A DNA stretch of 64,000 nucleotides from Planctomycetaceae bacterium (GCA_041398825.1 JAWKTX010000005.1:248001-312000), one strand, 5' to 3'. Positions 17,288-25,930 are shown, numbered from the stretch's first letter. Numbers and translations are program-made. Notes: generated by a model not told the origin, from the sequence alone.

Positions 17288-18676
17288 ATGAGACGCTGCA
17301 TCAAACCATTGCTGCTCGCCCTGACTGTGCTGACCGTTGTTTCCAACAGCGCCAACGCATGTATCTATTGTCCGCTGCTGAATCCATTTTCCTGGTTCCA
17401 TGATCCGAATCCCTACGCGACGCGAAGGGTCATCGACGACTGGCTGGGCTACGGCTACCTGCGTGGAAATCAGGATGGAAGCCTCGGGCATTATCCAGGT
17501 CGGCCATTCAGCTGCTACACGCCATGGTTCTCCGGACTGACCAGTCCGCCCCCGGCCATGAATCCCTGCTTCGTGCCTCGCACAATTCCACAGCCAGCTC
17601 CGGTATGGCGGCCGCCTGCATTGCTCGGCCCCCAGATGATGCAACCACAGATGATGCCTCAGCCAGGCTTTTCTCAGCCTGCTTTTTCTCAGCCAGGTTG
17701 TTCTCAATGTTCGCCCATGATGGCCGCTCCGTTACAAGCTCCCCTGATGCAGGCACCCGTTATGCCATGGGCTCCGGCTCCCGCATTCAATGGCGATTGT
17801 GGATGTGGTTCATTTCCGGTCAATGACCCTTGTTGTGGTCAGATGCCGGCACCTCCGGTTGCGGTTCGTGTCCCTGTGACGACGTATCGCCCTGTGACTG
17901 TGGACCGCGGCAGTTACCAGATGGTTTGGGTACCGCGACCCGTGACTCAGATGATGCCTCAAACTTCCTGGACAACACAGTATGTTCAGCAACAGCCAAC
18001 CATGATGGCTCCGTCAATGAACTATCAAATGCCTTCGCCGGCGTATTCATATCCGTCCGCTCCCATGATGATGCCCGGATCAACGGGCTGCAGCGACTGT
18101 GGATCGGGAAGCGTTTCCCTGCCTGAAGGATTGCCCTCAACAACAACGGTTCCGTCAACAATGACTGTGCCCGATGCCACAACGTGGGCTCCGGCTGGAT
18201 CCGGAATCCCGGCGCAATCCTTTGGCACTTCGGCATTCACCGCTCAGAACTGGCAGTATGCTCCCCGCTATCCGACTCCACAGTACAGCATGATCCCGCA
18301 ATACGGGATGGCGCCGGCGCAGCGAGCGTATCCGATGCCGTATGGTTTTCAGCCCGGCGGGATGCCAGGTTACAACACGGCCGCTCTGTACCCATCCACG
18401 ATGAACTACAGCCAGCCAGTGCCACAGATGGCAGCGCCACAATACGTTGCGGCGCCGGCGCAATCGGCAATACCCTATTACTCGGGTGATGTGATGGGCG
18501 ATCACGAATACGATATGATCGTGCCGACACCGGCGACTCTGCCACCGTCCAATACAGCGATGGCTCCGGTGTTGCAGAACTCGTTCCGATCCCGAAACGT
18601 CCCTGTTCGCACGATGTCCTATGCGTCTCCGTTGAGCCCGGCGTCAGCCCGTAAATACCCCAATGCGGTCTGGTAA
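17288..18676 (+). CDS. Secreted low-complexity Pro/Gln/Met/Ser-rich protein
   Basis: 462 residues from an ATG at 17288, chosen because it starts a clear signal peptide (MRRCIKPLLLALTVLTVVSN, cleaved near SANA). The mature part has a short conserved start (CIYCPLLNPFSWFHDPNPYA) and then several hundred residues of Pro, Gln, Met, Ser, Tyr repeats such as PGFSQPAFSQPGCSQ and PQMMQPQMMPQP, with Cys pairs (CGCGS, CSDCGSGS). Similar low-complexity exported proteins are common in planctomycetes; a cell-envelope or matrix role is inference. The frame extends upstream to 17108 without a signal-like start. Confidence 0.8.
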   Translation: MRRCIKPLLLALTVLTVVSNSANACIYCPLLNPFSWFHDPNPYATRRVIDDWLGYGYLRGNQDGSLGHYPGRPFSCYTPWFSGLTSPPPAMNPCFVPRTIPQPAPVWRPPALLGPQMMQPQMMPQPGFSQPAFSQPGCSQCSPMMAAPLQAPLMQAPVMPWAPAPAFNGDCGCGSFPVNDPCCGQMPAPPVAVRVPVTTYRPVTVDRGSYQMVWVPRPVTQMMPQTSWTTQYVQQQPTMMAPSMNYQMPSPAYSYPSAPMMMPGSTGCSDCGSGSVSLPEGLPSTTTVPSTMTVPDATTWAPAGSGIPAQSFGTSAFTAQNWQYAPRYPTPQYSMIPQYGMAPAQRAYPMPYGFQPGGMPGYNTAALYPSTMNYSQPVPQMAAPQYVAAPAQSAIPYYSGDVMGDHEYDMIVPTPATLPPSNTAMAPVLQNSFRSRNVPVRTMSYASPLSPASARKYPNAVW

Positions 18677-19644
18677 TCACTGAACGCTGCTGTGCATTGT
18701 CCGCGCCAGCGAAGAAATGTGTCCGTCCATCCCTCTATTCTCGGGCCTGTCAGCCGGTTGAATGCCTGTCCTGCGTGCTGGCGGCCACGCGTTCGTGCAC
18801 CGCCAGACCACTCAGGAATTCTTTGCCCCCACGATTCGTCTGGTTGTGAAACAATGTCGGGCCCCAAATGCCGCTGAAGAATGTTCGACCCTGGCGACTT
18901 GCGCGAGTTCCATACGTGGCGCACAGGGCCGTACTCGCATCAGCTTCGCATCCATTGAGGGACCGGGATTTCTTTGGGTCCATTCTTCCGATCCGTATGG
19001 CATCGTCTGTCACGTCCAGATTGGTTGACTTCGCGGCAGTCGTCTGACCGGTTCGGCGATCGCGATTGTCTTGCACCGGACGTCCAAGCGTGTGACGAAT
19101 CTCCGTCAACTCCACCGTGATCCTTTCGGATGAATGATCGGGATCACGGATCTGCTGGTAGAGTTCGAGTGCCTGCACGACCAGCAGGCGCACAAAGGCA
19201 GGCTTACCACTGTTGCGCCATGTTTGAAGAAAACGGATCCGTCTCGATACGTTGACTTCGATGGTTTCTTCGGGCGGCTGATGAGTCCATTGGGAGCATC
19301 GACTCAACCAGTGCGGAAACCAGCGTGCGTCTCCCTCGTTCAGGTGAGCTGCGCTGACGGCATGTTCCATGCGCCTGCAGCGACATCGCCCCACCCTTCT
19401 TGTACGAATTTGTACGAACTTTGTGTGGCCTCAGGCAGCGACACATTGACACCCGTAAGCCATGTGGGTATTGTGATACCCGTCGATTGGACGTCAATCG
19501 GCCATCGTACTTTGTGGTCGCCGGGTGTATCATTGTTCGTAATGCCCCGAATGAAGCCGACGGTGATGACTGGTACGGCTGCAGCAGTTCCGAAGGCGAA
19601 GAGGCACTAATTTCGCTGGGGCTGCCGACCGAAATCTAGCGGAG
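18677..19644. other. Gap left of the cassette array, no confident gene and no integrase found
   Basis: About 970 bases between the low-complexity protein gene and the first attC-like site. This is where an integron integrase and attI would be expected if the array were complete. I looked for tyrosine-recombinase box motifs (HTLRHSFAT-like, LLGH-like, final Tyr) in all frames and saw none. One 214-codon minus-strand frame (18750-19394) is the only long ORF. Confidence 0.5.
18750..19394 (-). CDS. Unrecognised ORF left of the cassette array
   Basis: 214 codons, basic and Arg/Thr-rich (IRFLQTWRNSGKPAFVRLLV, HSSERITVELTEIRHTLG). No signal, membrane segment or motif is recognised, and no strong ribosome site precedes the start. 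Overlapping frames on both strands are nearly as long, so coding status is doubtful. Kept because it is the only candidate gene in an otherwise empty stretch at the array boundary. Confidence 0.2.
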   Translation of the reverse strand: MGRCRCRRMEHAVSAAHLNEGDARWFPHWLSRCSQWTHQPPEETIEVNVSRRIRFLQTWRNSGKPAFVRLLVVQALELYQQIRDPDHSSERITVELTEIRHTLGRPVQDNRDRRTGQTTAAKSTNLDVTDDAIRIGRMDPKKSRSLNGCEADASTALCATYGTRASRQGRTFFSGIWGPTLFHNQTNRGGKEFLSGLAVHERVAASTQDRHSTG

Positions 19645-19740
19645 ATAACCGGCGAACCAGGCGTTGCACGCGAGCGGGCGGCAGCGTCGGTTTTGAAGTC
19701 AATGTCAAACGCGCCCGCCGCGTGAACTTGGTCGTTATGC
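19645..19740 (+). repeat. attC-like site 1
   Basis: Left arm ATAACCGGCGAACC and GCACGCGAGCGGGCG; right arm CGCCCGCCGCGTGAACTTGG ending TCGTTATGC. The arms GCGAGCGGGCG and CGCCCGCCGCG pair. It is the first site of the array. Closely similar to site 11 in its left arm (GCGTTGnACGCGAGCGGG). Confidence 0.8.
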
Positions 19741-19810
19741 CCCCAAAACGCAGCTTTCTGTGATCTGGATTCGTGCTGTCAGCGTTGTCACCATGTACGG
19801 CAACTAATTT

Positions 19811-20734
19811 ATGGAGACCACAAGTGTGACACACGAACGGAAACACGGTATTCGTCAGTCTTTATCCGACACTGGGCACTCTTTGCGGGTGACGCTAAAC
19901 GCGCTCTACCATCTTTCTCCCGGCATTGCGGTTATCGGAACCCTGCTGGCTGCTGGTCTCGTCTGGCTGACCATGCAGTGGACCGCGTTAATGACTGGAA
20001 CAGCCGTTCTACTGATCCTAGCCCTTTCGCTCGCGATATTTGCCATTCGCGGAAACTTCGGCGAAGCTCTCTTGTCTCTCGTGGGCGGGCTCTTGTCGGT
20101 GTTTGCCTACGAATGGACGCCAGAAAGATACGTTGCCTTTTCCGTTGCGTGGATTGGGTTCGCACTTTTTGCCATGCTAATCGCAAGCGTCAAGATCGCC
20201 TCCAAGAACGAAGACATTTTTAAGCAGGCGGCAATCCGCATCGTCGGCCCAAAGGCGTCCGACGAACTGCTCAAAGAAATAGAAACTCTACTCACAAAAC
20301 TGGGGCGGCAGACTTCAGCTATGCCGATGCTTGGCCCAATCGAACGGGCTGAAGTTATCCGAACCTTCGCGTTTCGCGGGTTACCGATCGCTCTTTTCGC
20401 TGCCGGCATACGTGCAACGGAGGCGCTGTCAGTGATCACCAAATGTGACACCCAACGCGTCGCACTTTTCGTGGCAGACTTCTTTCAGTCAATCCATCCA
20501 AAGGACGACTCTGAAGCAACTACGATTACAGACGCACTGTACTTCTTTATCCAAAACACACCGGTGCCCCCTGAAGACTTCTTTGCAGCTTTCGAAAAGT
20601 CGCGCCGATTAATCTTGTCGCAGCTGATTGAACCAAGTGTGTTCCTTGACGAATTGCAAACGTGCCTTTCCAAGGGCGTACCCATCGAGGACGTGTGCAA
20701 AGAGATTCAGGCAAAACACGAAATAGGGGCATAA
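19811..20734 (+). CDS. Cassette-encoded membrane protein of unknown function
   Basis: 307 residues. Three to four N-terminal membrane helices (IAVIGTLLAAGLVWLTMQW, GTAVLLILALSLAIFAI, LLSLVGGLLSVFAY, VAWIGFALFAMLIASV) are followed by a ~190-residue helical cytoplasmic domain beginning KNEDIFKQAAIRIVGPKASD. No family recognised. Start is the ATG at 19811, 71 bases after site 1, and the stop overlaps the beginning of site 2. Gene-then-attC order is that of an integron cassette. Confidence 0.75.
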   Translation: METTSVTHERKHGIRQSLSDTGHSLRVTLNALYHLSPGIAVIGTLLAAGLVWLTMQWTALMTGTAVLLILALSLAIFAIRGNFGEALLSLVGGLLSVFAYEWTPERYVAFSVAWIGFALFAMLIASVKIASKNEDIFKQAAIRIVGPKASDELLKEIETLLTKLGRQTSAMPMLGPIERAEVIRTFAFRGLPIALFAAGIRATEALSVITKCDTQRVALFVADFFQSIHPKDDSEATTITDALYFFIQNTPVPPEDFFAAFEKSRRLILSQLIEPSVFLDELQTCLSKGVPIEDVCKEIQAKHEIGA

Positions 20735-20818
20735 CAAATCGGTGCACGCGGCGTTGCGGGCCGAGCCGAATCTGAATTCAAAGTCGCTGGCCGCAACCCG
20801 GTGACCTTGGTCGTTATG
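20730..20818 (+). repeat. attC-like site 2
   Basis: ATAACAAATCGGTGCAC on the left, GACCTTGGTCGTTATG on the right. The inner arms GTTGCGGGCC and GGCCGCAAC pair. The left end overlaps the stop codon of the preceding ORF. Site closely resembles sites 3 and 7 in its right arm. Confidence 0.9.
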
Positions 20819-20855
20819 TGGCGGACGGTGTTGGCGTGCCACTGGAGACTCACAA

Positions 20856-21860
20856 TTGGTTGACGACGATTGGAATTACGAGCCTGTACCCAGTTCTGCA
20901 CAGCGTCTCTATCGCATGTGTTGGCAGCTTGAAACTTGGCTCCGCACTATCGTCTACGTAGAATTGCGTGCCGCACGGATCGACTGGGAATCGCCAATTC
21001 AGAAGCACGTCAATGACTGGCCACCTCGATCACTTGCAAGCGACAAACGCCTGCACCACATGGCCACCCCTCACCAAGCCGCGTTGTCATACCTGACTTT
21101 CGGCCAACTTTGGTCTGTGATCGCGGATCGAGCCAACTGGCCGCTCTTCGAGCCGTACTTTCCACCAAAAAACAACACGGACGCCCGCATCGAAGAAGTC
21201 AAAGCAATCCGTAATCGTATTGCGCACTTTCGCGAACCACATCAAAATGACGTTGATCGGCTTGCTCTCTTTGTGCGTGATCTAGATCCCGGCATCCGTC
21301 GTTTCTGTTCTCGTTACACCACCGGCAAAGTCCCCAAGGACGCCGCCGCCGATCTCGTGTCAGCGGAACTTGAAGCGAATTGGGAACACAATGGCTACGG
21401 TATTGAACTGATGCGGCCAAACGGTTGGCTATACGCACCTGATCCGCATAGGATGCAACCGCTCATGAATGCCCGATTGGCAATGCTCTCCCACAAACAA
21501 TACGAACGCGGCTCAACGGCAGGTGTTGTATATGCTCTTAACATTCATGGTAAACGGGATCGCCTTGATACGGTGGGCTTCTTCGAATCGACGAGAAAGC
21601 TGCACGGACACATCATCCACATAATGCTGTCCTGTATGTTGAATGAACTGACCGTCACAATACCGGCCATATACGGTCCAGCAGCAACCGCTGATCTGAT
21701 ATTCAAGTTCCTTGAGGCTGGGCTCAACTGCTCGCGCGGATCAAGCTGGCGTCCGGTCATCCGCGATCAACTTGAATGGCCCGAATACGTACTTTGGCCT
21801 GACCATTTGCTAACGTTCTATTGTGATGATATTCAGCAGTCGGTACTCGACACTGATTAG
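20856..21860 (+). CDS. Cassette-encoded HEPN-type protein (Swt1/Abi-like)
   Basis: 334 residues from a TTG at 20856 with GGAG about ten bases upstream. The N-terminal 150 residues form a helical bundle: YRMCWQLETWLRTIVYVELR, then LTFGQLWSVIADRANWPLF, then AIRNRIAHFREPHQNDVDRL, which contains R119-x4-H124, the HEPN catalytic-type RxxxxH motif. This layout matches Swt1-type and abortive-infection HEPN domains. HEPN proteins are often metal-independent RNases in toxin-antitoxin or phage-defence systems. The ~180-residue C-terminal part is not recognised. No antitoxin is adjacent in the same cassette. Confidence 0.6.
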   Translation: MVDDDWNYEPVPSSAQRLYRMCWQLETWLRTIVYVELRAARIDWESPIQKHVNDWPPRSLASDKRLHHMATPHQAALSYLTFGQLWSVIADRANWPLFEPYFPPKNNTDARIEEVKAIRNRIAHFREPHQNDVDRLALFVRDLDPGIRRFCSRYTTGKVPKDAAADLVSAELEANWEHNGYGIELMRPNGWLYAPDPHRMQPLMNARLAMLSHKQYERGSTAGVVYALNIHGKRDRLDTVGFFESTRKLHGHIIHIMLSCMLNELTVTIPAIYGPAATADLIFKFLEAGLNCSRGSSWRPVIRDQLEWPEYVLWPDHLLTFYCDDIQQSVLDTD

Positions 21861-21864
21861 TCCA

Positions 21865-21954
21865 CATAACAACAAAATGCACCGGAGTTGCCGATCCGGG
21901 CCGAATTTGAAATCAACGTCGCTGGCGGCACCCCGGTGATTTTAGACGTTCTTT
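21865..21954 (+). repeat. attC-like site 3
   Basis: ATAACAACAAAATGCACCGG on the left, with arms GGAGTTGCCGATC and GGCGGCACCCCGG, and TTTAGACGTTCTTTT on the right. The right-end core reads GTTCTTT instead of GTTATnn. Confidence 0.8.
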
Positions 21955-21978
21955 TGCTAAGCCATCGCGATCCTACCG

Positions 21979-22443
21979 ATGACAATTTACTTTTACAGTC
22001 GAACAGATGAATACGGAGACTTTTGCAACTTCTCGTCGCACGGGTTTGAACTCGATGGCGTCTATTGGCGAACGGTCGAACATTACTTCCAGGCTCAGAA
22101 GTTCGCTGGTACCGAACACGAAGCGGCGATTCAACGTGCTCGAACTCCCGGTGACGCGAAATGCCTGGGGCGATCTGCGAAGTATCCGCTACGTGACGAC
22201 TGGGAAGACGTAAAAGACTCGATCATGCATCGAGCCGTAACACGTAAATTCGAAACGCACCCCGACATTCGGAGGCGACTTCTCGACACGGCCGACGAAG
22301 AACTGGTTGAGAATGCCCGAGGCGACTACTACTGGGGCTGTGGTGCCGATGGGACAGGGCAAAATAAACTTGGTAAGATACTCATGGATGTCCGTGACAG
22401 ATTGCGGGCCTCACAGACCGGCGACTCGAACGACGCAAAATAA
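21979..22443 (+). CDS. ybiA: Cassette-encoded YbiA/NADAR family protein
   Basis: 154 residues, homologous along its length to E. coli YbiA: INFYS-like start (IYFYSRTDEYGDFCNFSSHG), WRTVEHYFQAQKFAGT, PLRDDWEDVKDSIMHRAV, and ARGDYYWGCGADGTGQNKLG. NADAR (NAD and ADP-ribose associated) domains are N-glycosidases or ADP-ribose-related hydrolases: YbiA acts on riboflavin-pathway intermediates, and other members remove ADP-ribose from nucleic-acid bases. Which applies here is unknown. Start is the ATG at 21979, 25 bases after site 3. Confidence 0.9.
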   Translation: MTIYFYSRTDEYGDFCNFSSHGFELDGVYWRTVEHYFQAQKFAGTEHEAAIQRARTPGDAKCLGRSAKYPLRDDWEDVKDSIMHRAVTRKFETHPDIRRRLLDTADEELVENARGDYYWGCGADGTGQNKLGKILMDVRDRLRASQTGDSNDAK

Positions 22444-22528
22444 CCATCGCATGCACGGGAGTGACGGTGGCTGGCGTTTTTTGAAAACAACATCAACTCC
22501 CGCCACCCCGTGATGCGGGTCGTCATGC
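22440..22528 (+). repeat. attC-like site 4
   Basis: ATAACCATCGCATGCACGGG on the left, arms GTGACGGTGGC and GCCACCCCGTGA, right end GCGGGTCGTCATGC. The right core is GTCATGC, a drifted form of GTTATGC. The left end overlaps the stop codon of the NADAR gene. Confidence 0.8.
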
Positions 22529-22541
22529 GAAAAGGAACTTG

Positions 22542-23099
22542 ATGAGCGTCCTTACTGAGGCAGCAGCGAAGATTCACGCTGATCGGCGGTATACAGTCAA
22601 CGCCTCAGCTCACGCATTTCTAACAGGCCTCGGTCTTCCGCTGGCAATATCTGAGGACATCTGTGCTGCTACCTTCGACGAACCGTTGTGTTTGTACCAG
22701 GGAGGAATCACAGTCATTCCTTCATCCGCGCTGGAATCACTGAACAATGACCTACTTTACCTTCCCTGGTTGCGCGATGGATACATAACAATTGCTTCAG
22801 GGGCATGCGGAGATCCCATTGCAATCGACGTAAAGACGACTCGAATGGCGTATGTCTTCCACGACGAAATGAACCATTTGGCACCAGACCTTGTTCCGTC
22901 AAAGCACGTGGTGCATACGCCACTTTCCTATCATGACTTTTGGCATCTTGCTACAAGATACGATATTGCCCTTCATGATCCTCAGGTAGGAGAGTCTGGT
23001 CTGGACACGTGGCTGTCACTTTCGGGCTATGCCGGAGTGCCAGTTGACTCTGACCAGGCTGAATCAACATGGGGACGTGGTATGCGAGTAAGCGCATAA
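22542..23099 (+). CDS. Cassette-encoded SUKH/SMI1-KNR4-like protein
   Basis: 185 residues from the ATG at 22542 with AAAGGAA upstream. The pattern LTGLGLPLAISEDICAATF, LYLPWLRDGYITIASGACGD, PIAIDVKTTRMAYVFHDEMN matches the SUKH (SMI1/KNR4) fold. SUKH proteins are typically immunity proteins against polymorphic or nuclease toxins. No toxin gene accompanies it, so it would be an orphan immunity cassette; this is inference. Confidence 0.65.
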   Translation: MSVLTEAAAKIHADRRYTVNASAHAFLTGLGLPLAISEDICAATFDEPLCLYQGGITVIPSSALESLNNDLLYLPWLRDGYITIASGACGDPIAIDVKTTRMAYVFHDEMNHLAPDLVPSKHVVHTPLSYHDFWHLATRYDIALHDPQVGESGLDTWLSLSGYAGVPVDSDQAESTWGRGMRVSA

Positions 23100-23187
23100 C
23101 AATGCAATGCACGCCGGGCTGCGGTGGTGCGTTTTTCACACTTTACCAAGTCGCTCGCCGCAGCCGGGTGATTGCAAGCGTTCTGTG
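23095..23187 (+). repeat. attC-like site 5
   Basis: CATAACAATGCAATGCACGC on the left, inner arms GGGCTGCGGTGG and CCGCAGCCGGG, right end GCAAGCGTTCTGTGC. Shares the unusual block CTGCGGTGGTGCGTTTTTCA with site 12. Confidence 0.8.
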
Positions 23188-23193
23188 CTAACA

Positions 23194-23556
23194 ATGAACC
23201 CAGCACCGATCAGATTCGACTTACTCTTCGACGCTGACGAATATCACCGATCGGGATACTGCCCGTGGACGTTCTTCGCATACCCAACAAATCTCGCGGA
23301 CGAAAAAGGACTACCACCAGACCATGAAGCATGCGACCTTCTTGCTCAACTTCAGGAACGCAGGATCGATGTTGCCATCTGGGTGAACGGCATCGCCGAA
23401 GACGCGACCTACTTTGCATGCCGCAGGGAAGACATACAGAGATTAGATGACGCGATTCGGGAACTTGAAGATTCCGGCCGGATCAAGAAGGGGTTCTGCA
23501 ATGAAAGAACAGAACGCCTCTTCGCGGCATCCGAAAAGCACAGAACAAAGCGGTGA
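23194..23556 (+). CDS. Cassette-encoded small acidic protein, unknown
   Basis: 120 residues from the ATG at 23194, seven bases after the site 5 core; the frame stays open upstream into the attC. The sequence is soluble and has one predicted alpha/beta domain (FDLLFDADEYHRSGYCPWTF, LAQLQERRIDVAIWVNGIAE, REDIQRLDDAIRELEDSGRI). No family recognised. Confidence 0.6.
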   Translation: MNPAPIRFDLLFDADEYHRSGYCPWTFFAYPTNLADEKGLPPDHEACDLLAQLQERRIDVAIWVNGIAEDATYFACRREDIQRLDDAIRELEDSGRIKKGFCNERTERLFAASEKHRTKR

Positions 23557-23631
23557 ACGGGAGCCGCCGATATCGTGGGTTTTGAAATCATAGTTTTTTT
23601 GGCGGCGGCCCCGTTACCGCAGCCGTTATTT
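23542..23631 (+). repeat. attC-like site 6
   Basis: AGAACAAAGCGGTGAACGGG on the left, inner arms GGAGCCGCCGA and GGCGGCGGCCCCG, right end GCAGCCGTTATTT. Belongs to the GGAGCCGCCGA subgroup with sites 9, 10 and 14. Confidence 0.85.
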
Positions 23632-24100
23632 GCACATTACAGGACCAGCCACCTTGTCTGCAAAACCAAGATCTCCGTTTCTGGCTTGGGCTCTCGGTAT
23701 TCTATTTGCATATAACGCTTGGCAGTTCCTTACAGTTGGGTTCTATTGTGCAGTTTCAGTATTTGTGATACAGCGAATAGAGCTGAATGAAACAACATCG
23801 AGGGAGCTGGAAGCATCCGGTAGAACAGTGGCTGAATTTCAAAACATCAACAAGAATCTCATTCGCTTTCTTATTGCACATACCGCAGTTCGTGTATTTC
23901 TACTGGCAAGCGTTACGGGCCTCTTTTTCTGGAGGAGAATTGCTTTCGTGACTCTGATGCTCGGCACTGCGTTGATCTACGTCGTAAATCTGTGGGGCGG
24001 TGGCTCACCGCTCTCTGAATCGGTGGATCTGCTGCTATTCGCCAGCGTATCGGTTGCTGTCTTTTGGCTCCGGCCAATTCAATGGACTCATTTTGAATAG
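23630..24100 (+). CDS. Cassette-encoded small membrane protein, unknown
   Basis: Up to 156 residues from a TTG at 23630; a second TTG at codon 9 is also possible and there is no ATG. Four hydrophobic segments: FLAWALGILFAYNAWQFLTV, VGFYCAVSVFVIQ, TAVRVFLLASVTGLFFW, ITFVTLMLG-like ALIYVVNLW and SVDLLLFASVSVAVFWL. A charged loop lies at about residues 50-75. No family recognised. An 80-base unassigned stretch separates its stop from site 7. Confidence 0.55.
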   Translation: MHITGPATLSAKPRSPFLAWALGILFAYNAWQFLTVGFYCAVSVFVIQRIELNETTSRELEASGRTVAEFQNINKNLIRFLIAHTAVRVFLLASVTGLFFWRRIAFVTLMLGTALIYVVNLWGGGSPLSESVDLLLFASVSVAVFWLRPIQWTHFE

Positions 24101-24179
24101 TCGCGTTAACCAGGATCTGTTCGCCAATCAAGTTACTCGGAACGGCTTCGGTGTTTCGCAAGGCCTGCGGGAGATCTGC

Positions 24180-24270
24180 AAATAACGATCTGGTGCACCA
24201 GAGTTGCCGATGGTGCGGTCCTGACGAGCAAACGTCACTGGCGGCAACCCGGTGATCGTGGCCGTTATGC
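24180..24270 (+). repeat. attC-like site 7
   Basis: AATAACGATCTGGTGCACC on the left, arms AGAGTTGCCGATGG and GGCGGCAACCCGGTGATC, right end TGGCCGTTATGCC. The arms GTTGCCG and CGGCAAC pair. Confidence 0.88.
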
Positions 24271-24278
24271 CGCAGAAA

Positions 24279-24794
24279 ATGTATGGCCCATTGGGTGCAC
24301 CTCGAATGATCGAACCATTTTCGATTGATTACGAATTGCGTGGATCTGGCTGGGCACTCGGCACCGTTTCCCACGCGAGTCAACGCGTCCCCTTCGTTGC
24401 CTCATATCTAAATGATCCACTCAGCGAACTTGCCTTCTCGGCACATCATCTTTTTCAGGGCGGGGATACTGCTGCGGTTGTGTTCATGAACGAACCCGGA
24501 GAACACCATTTGGTCTTTACGCGAATATCCGATCTTGAGTGCCGCTTTACACTGACATGGTTCAACGAAAACGTCAGTTACGGCTGCAATTTCCTCCCGG
24601 GATCTGTGTTGTTGATGGCAGGCACACTTCTCATACGATCGCTGGTAGATCAGGTGCACGCCCTTCTGACGCGACTGCTTGATCTACATGGTACGGATGG
24701 ATACAAAAAACCTCTGGCCCAGTCATGGTTTCCTCATTCCAGAGTATTCTTTGCTGCGCAAGAGCCGAATTGCAGCATCGCAATAGCGGCATAA
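24279..24794 (+). CDS. Cassette-encoded protein, unknown
   Basis: 171 residues from the ATG at 24279; ATGs at 24267 (inside the attC core) and 24306 are alternatives. A beta-rich soluble domain: FSIDYELRGSGWALGTVSHA, DTAAVVFMNEPGEHHLVF, CRFTLTWFNENVSYGC, followed by the helix LIRSLVDQVHALLTRLLDLH. No family recognised. The stop overlaps site 8. Confidence 0.6.
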   Translation: MYGPLGAPRMIEPFSIDYELRGSGWALGTVSHASQRVPFVASYLNDPLSELAFSAHHLFQGGDTAAVVFMNEPGEHHLVFTRISDLECRFTLTWFNENVSYGCNFLPGSVLLMAGTLLIRSLVDQVHALLTRLLDLHGTDGYKKPLAQSWFPHSRVFFAAQEPNCSIAIAA

Positions 24795-24879
24795 CAAAAT
24801 GGTGCACGGGGGTTGTGCATCAACTGCAATTTTCAAATCAAAGCCGTCCGGCACAATCCCGTGACCGTCGGCGTTATCC
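24790..24879 (+). repeat. attC-like site 8
   Basis: CATAACAAAATGGTGCACGG on the left, arms GGTTGTGCATCAAC and GGCACAATCCCGTGACC, right end TCGGCGTTATCC. Near twin of site 13. Confidence 0.88.
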
Positions 24880-24908
24880 GATCATGACGCATCACGAGTG
24901 CCACTATG

Positions 24909-25348
24909 ATGAAACTGCTTTTGATGCTTGAAGATGACCATGATCGCATCCGTCGATTTAGAGCGATTGTTGCGCCATCACCCAAACGCAATGCTTAAGA
25001 TCGCGAGAACTGCACCTGACTTCAAAACTGAATACTGGTCGTTAACTGACACGCCTGACGATCTGTCTCGATCACGACTTGTTCACCGACTCACCAGATG
25101 ATCCAGATCCCGGTGATGGCCGCGACGTTTCTGCATTCCTGATTACACGGCTGGCAAAATGTCCTGCACTAATACATTCAACAAACGCCCAGGCCGCTGA
25201 CTCAATGATGTTTTCGATGCGTGACGCCGGATGGACTGTAGATCGAATTGCACCGATCGGAGATGATTGGATTGAATCGTATTGGTATCCTGTTGCTCTG
25301 GAGATGATCGCACGCGGAACAGACAGCGACGACTCAATCGAGATGTGA
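24909..25348 (+). pseudogene. Frameshifted cyclic-phosphate-processing receiver-like gene
   Basis: Three consecutive reading frames give parts of one protein. Frame 1 from the ATG at 24909: MKLLLMLEDDHDRIRRFRA, stopping at 24996. Frame 2: MLKIARTAPDFKTEYWSLTD. Frame 3 from about 25063: CLDHDLFTDSPDDPDPGDGR, ALIHSTNAQAADSMMFSMRD and GDDWIESYWYPVALEMIARG. Order and motifs (N-terminal LEDD, central LDHDL, then HSxN) match the receiver-like domain family found with cyclic-phosphate-processing enzymes. Two frameshifts mean the cassette is probably dead, unless they are sequencing errors. Confidence 0.65.
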
Positions 25349-25360
25349 CCGCAAAATACC

Positions 25361-25451
25361 GGATAACAACGCGGTGAACGGGAGCCGCCGACAACGCGGG
25401 TTTTGAGATCATAGTTACATGGCGGCCGCCCCGTTATTGCCGTCGTTATCC
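25361..25451 (+). repeat. attC-like site 9
   Basis: GGATAACAACGCGGTGAACG on the left, arms GGAGCCGCCGA and GGCGGCCGCCCCG, right end GCCGTCGTTATCC. Almost the same as site 6 over its whole length. Confidence 0.9.
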
Positions 25452-25478
25452 GACTGGGCGAACACACTTGGACGTGCC

Positions 25479-25929
<451 letters not shown>

Positions 25930-25930
<1 letters not shown>

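Noticed and set aside
19462..19485. GGGTAT/ATACCC hairpin as a terminator
   Set aside because: Six-base stem without a T-run in a region with no confident gene; too common by chance.
19200..19640. Integrase remnant left of the array
   Set aside because: No tyrosine-recombinase boxes could be read in any frame.
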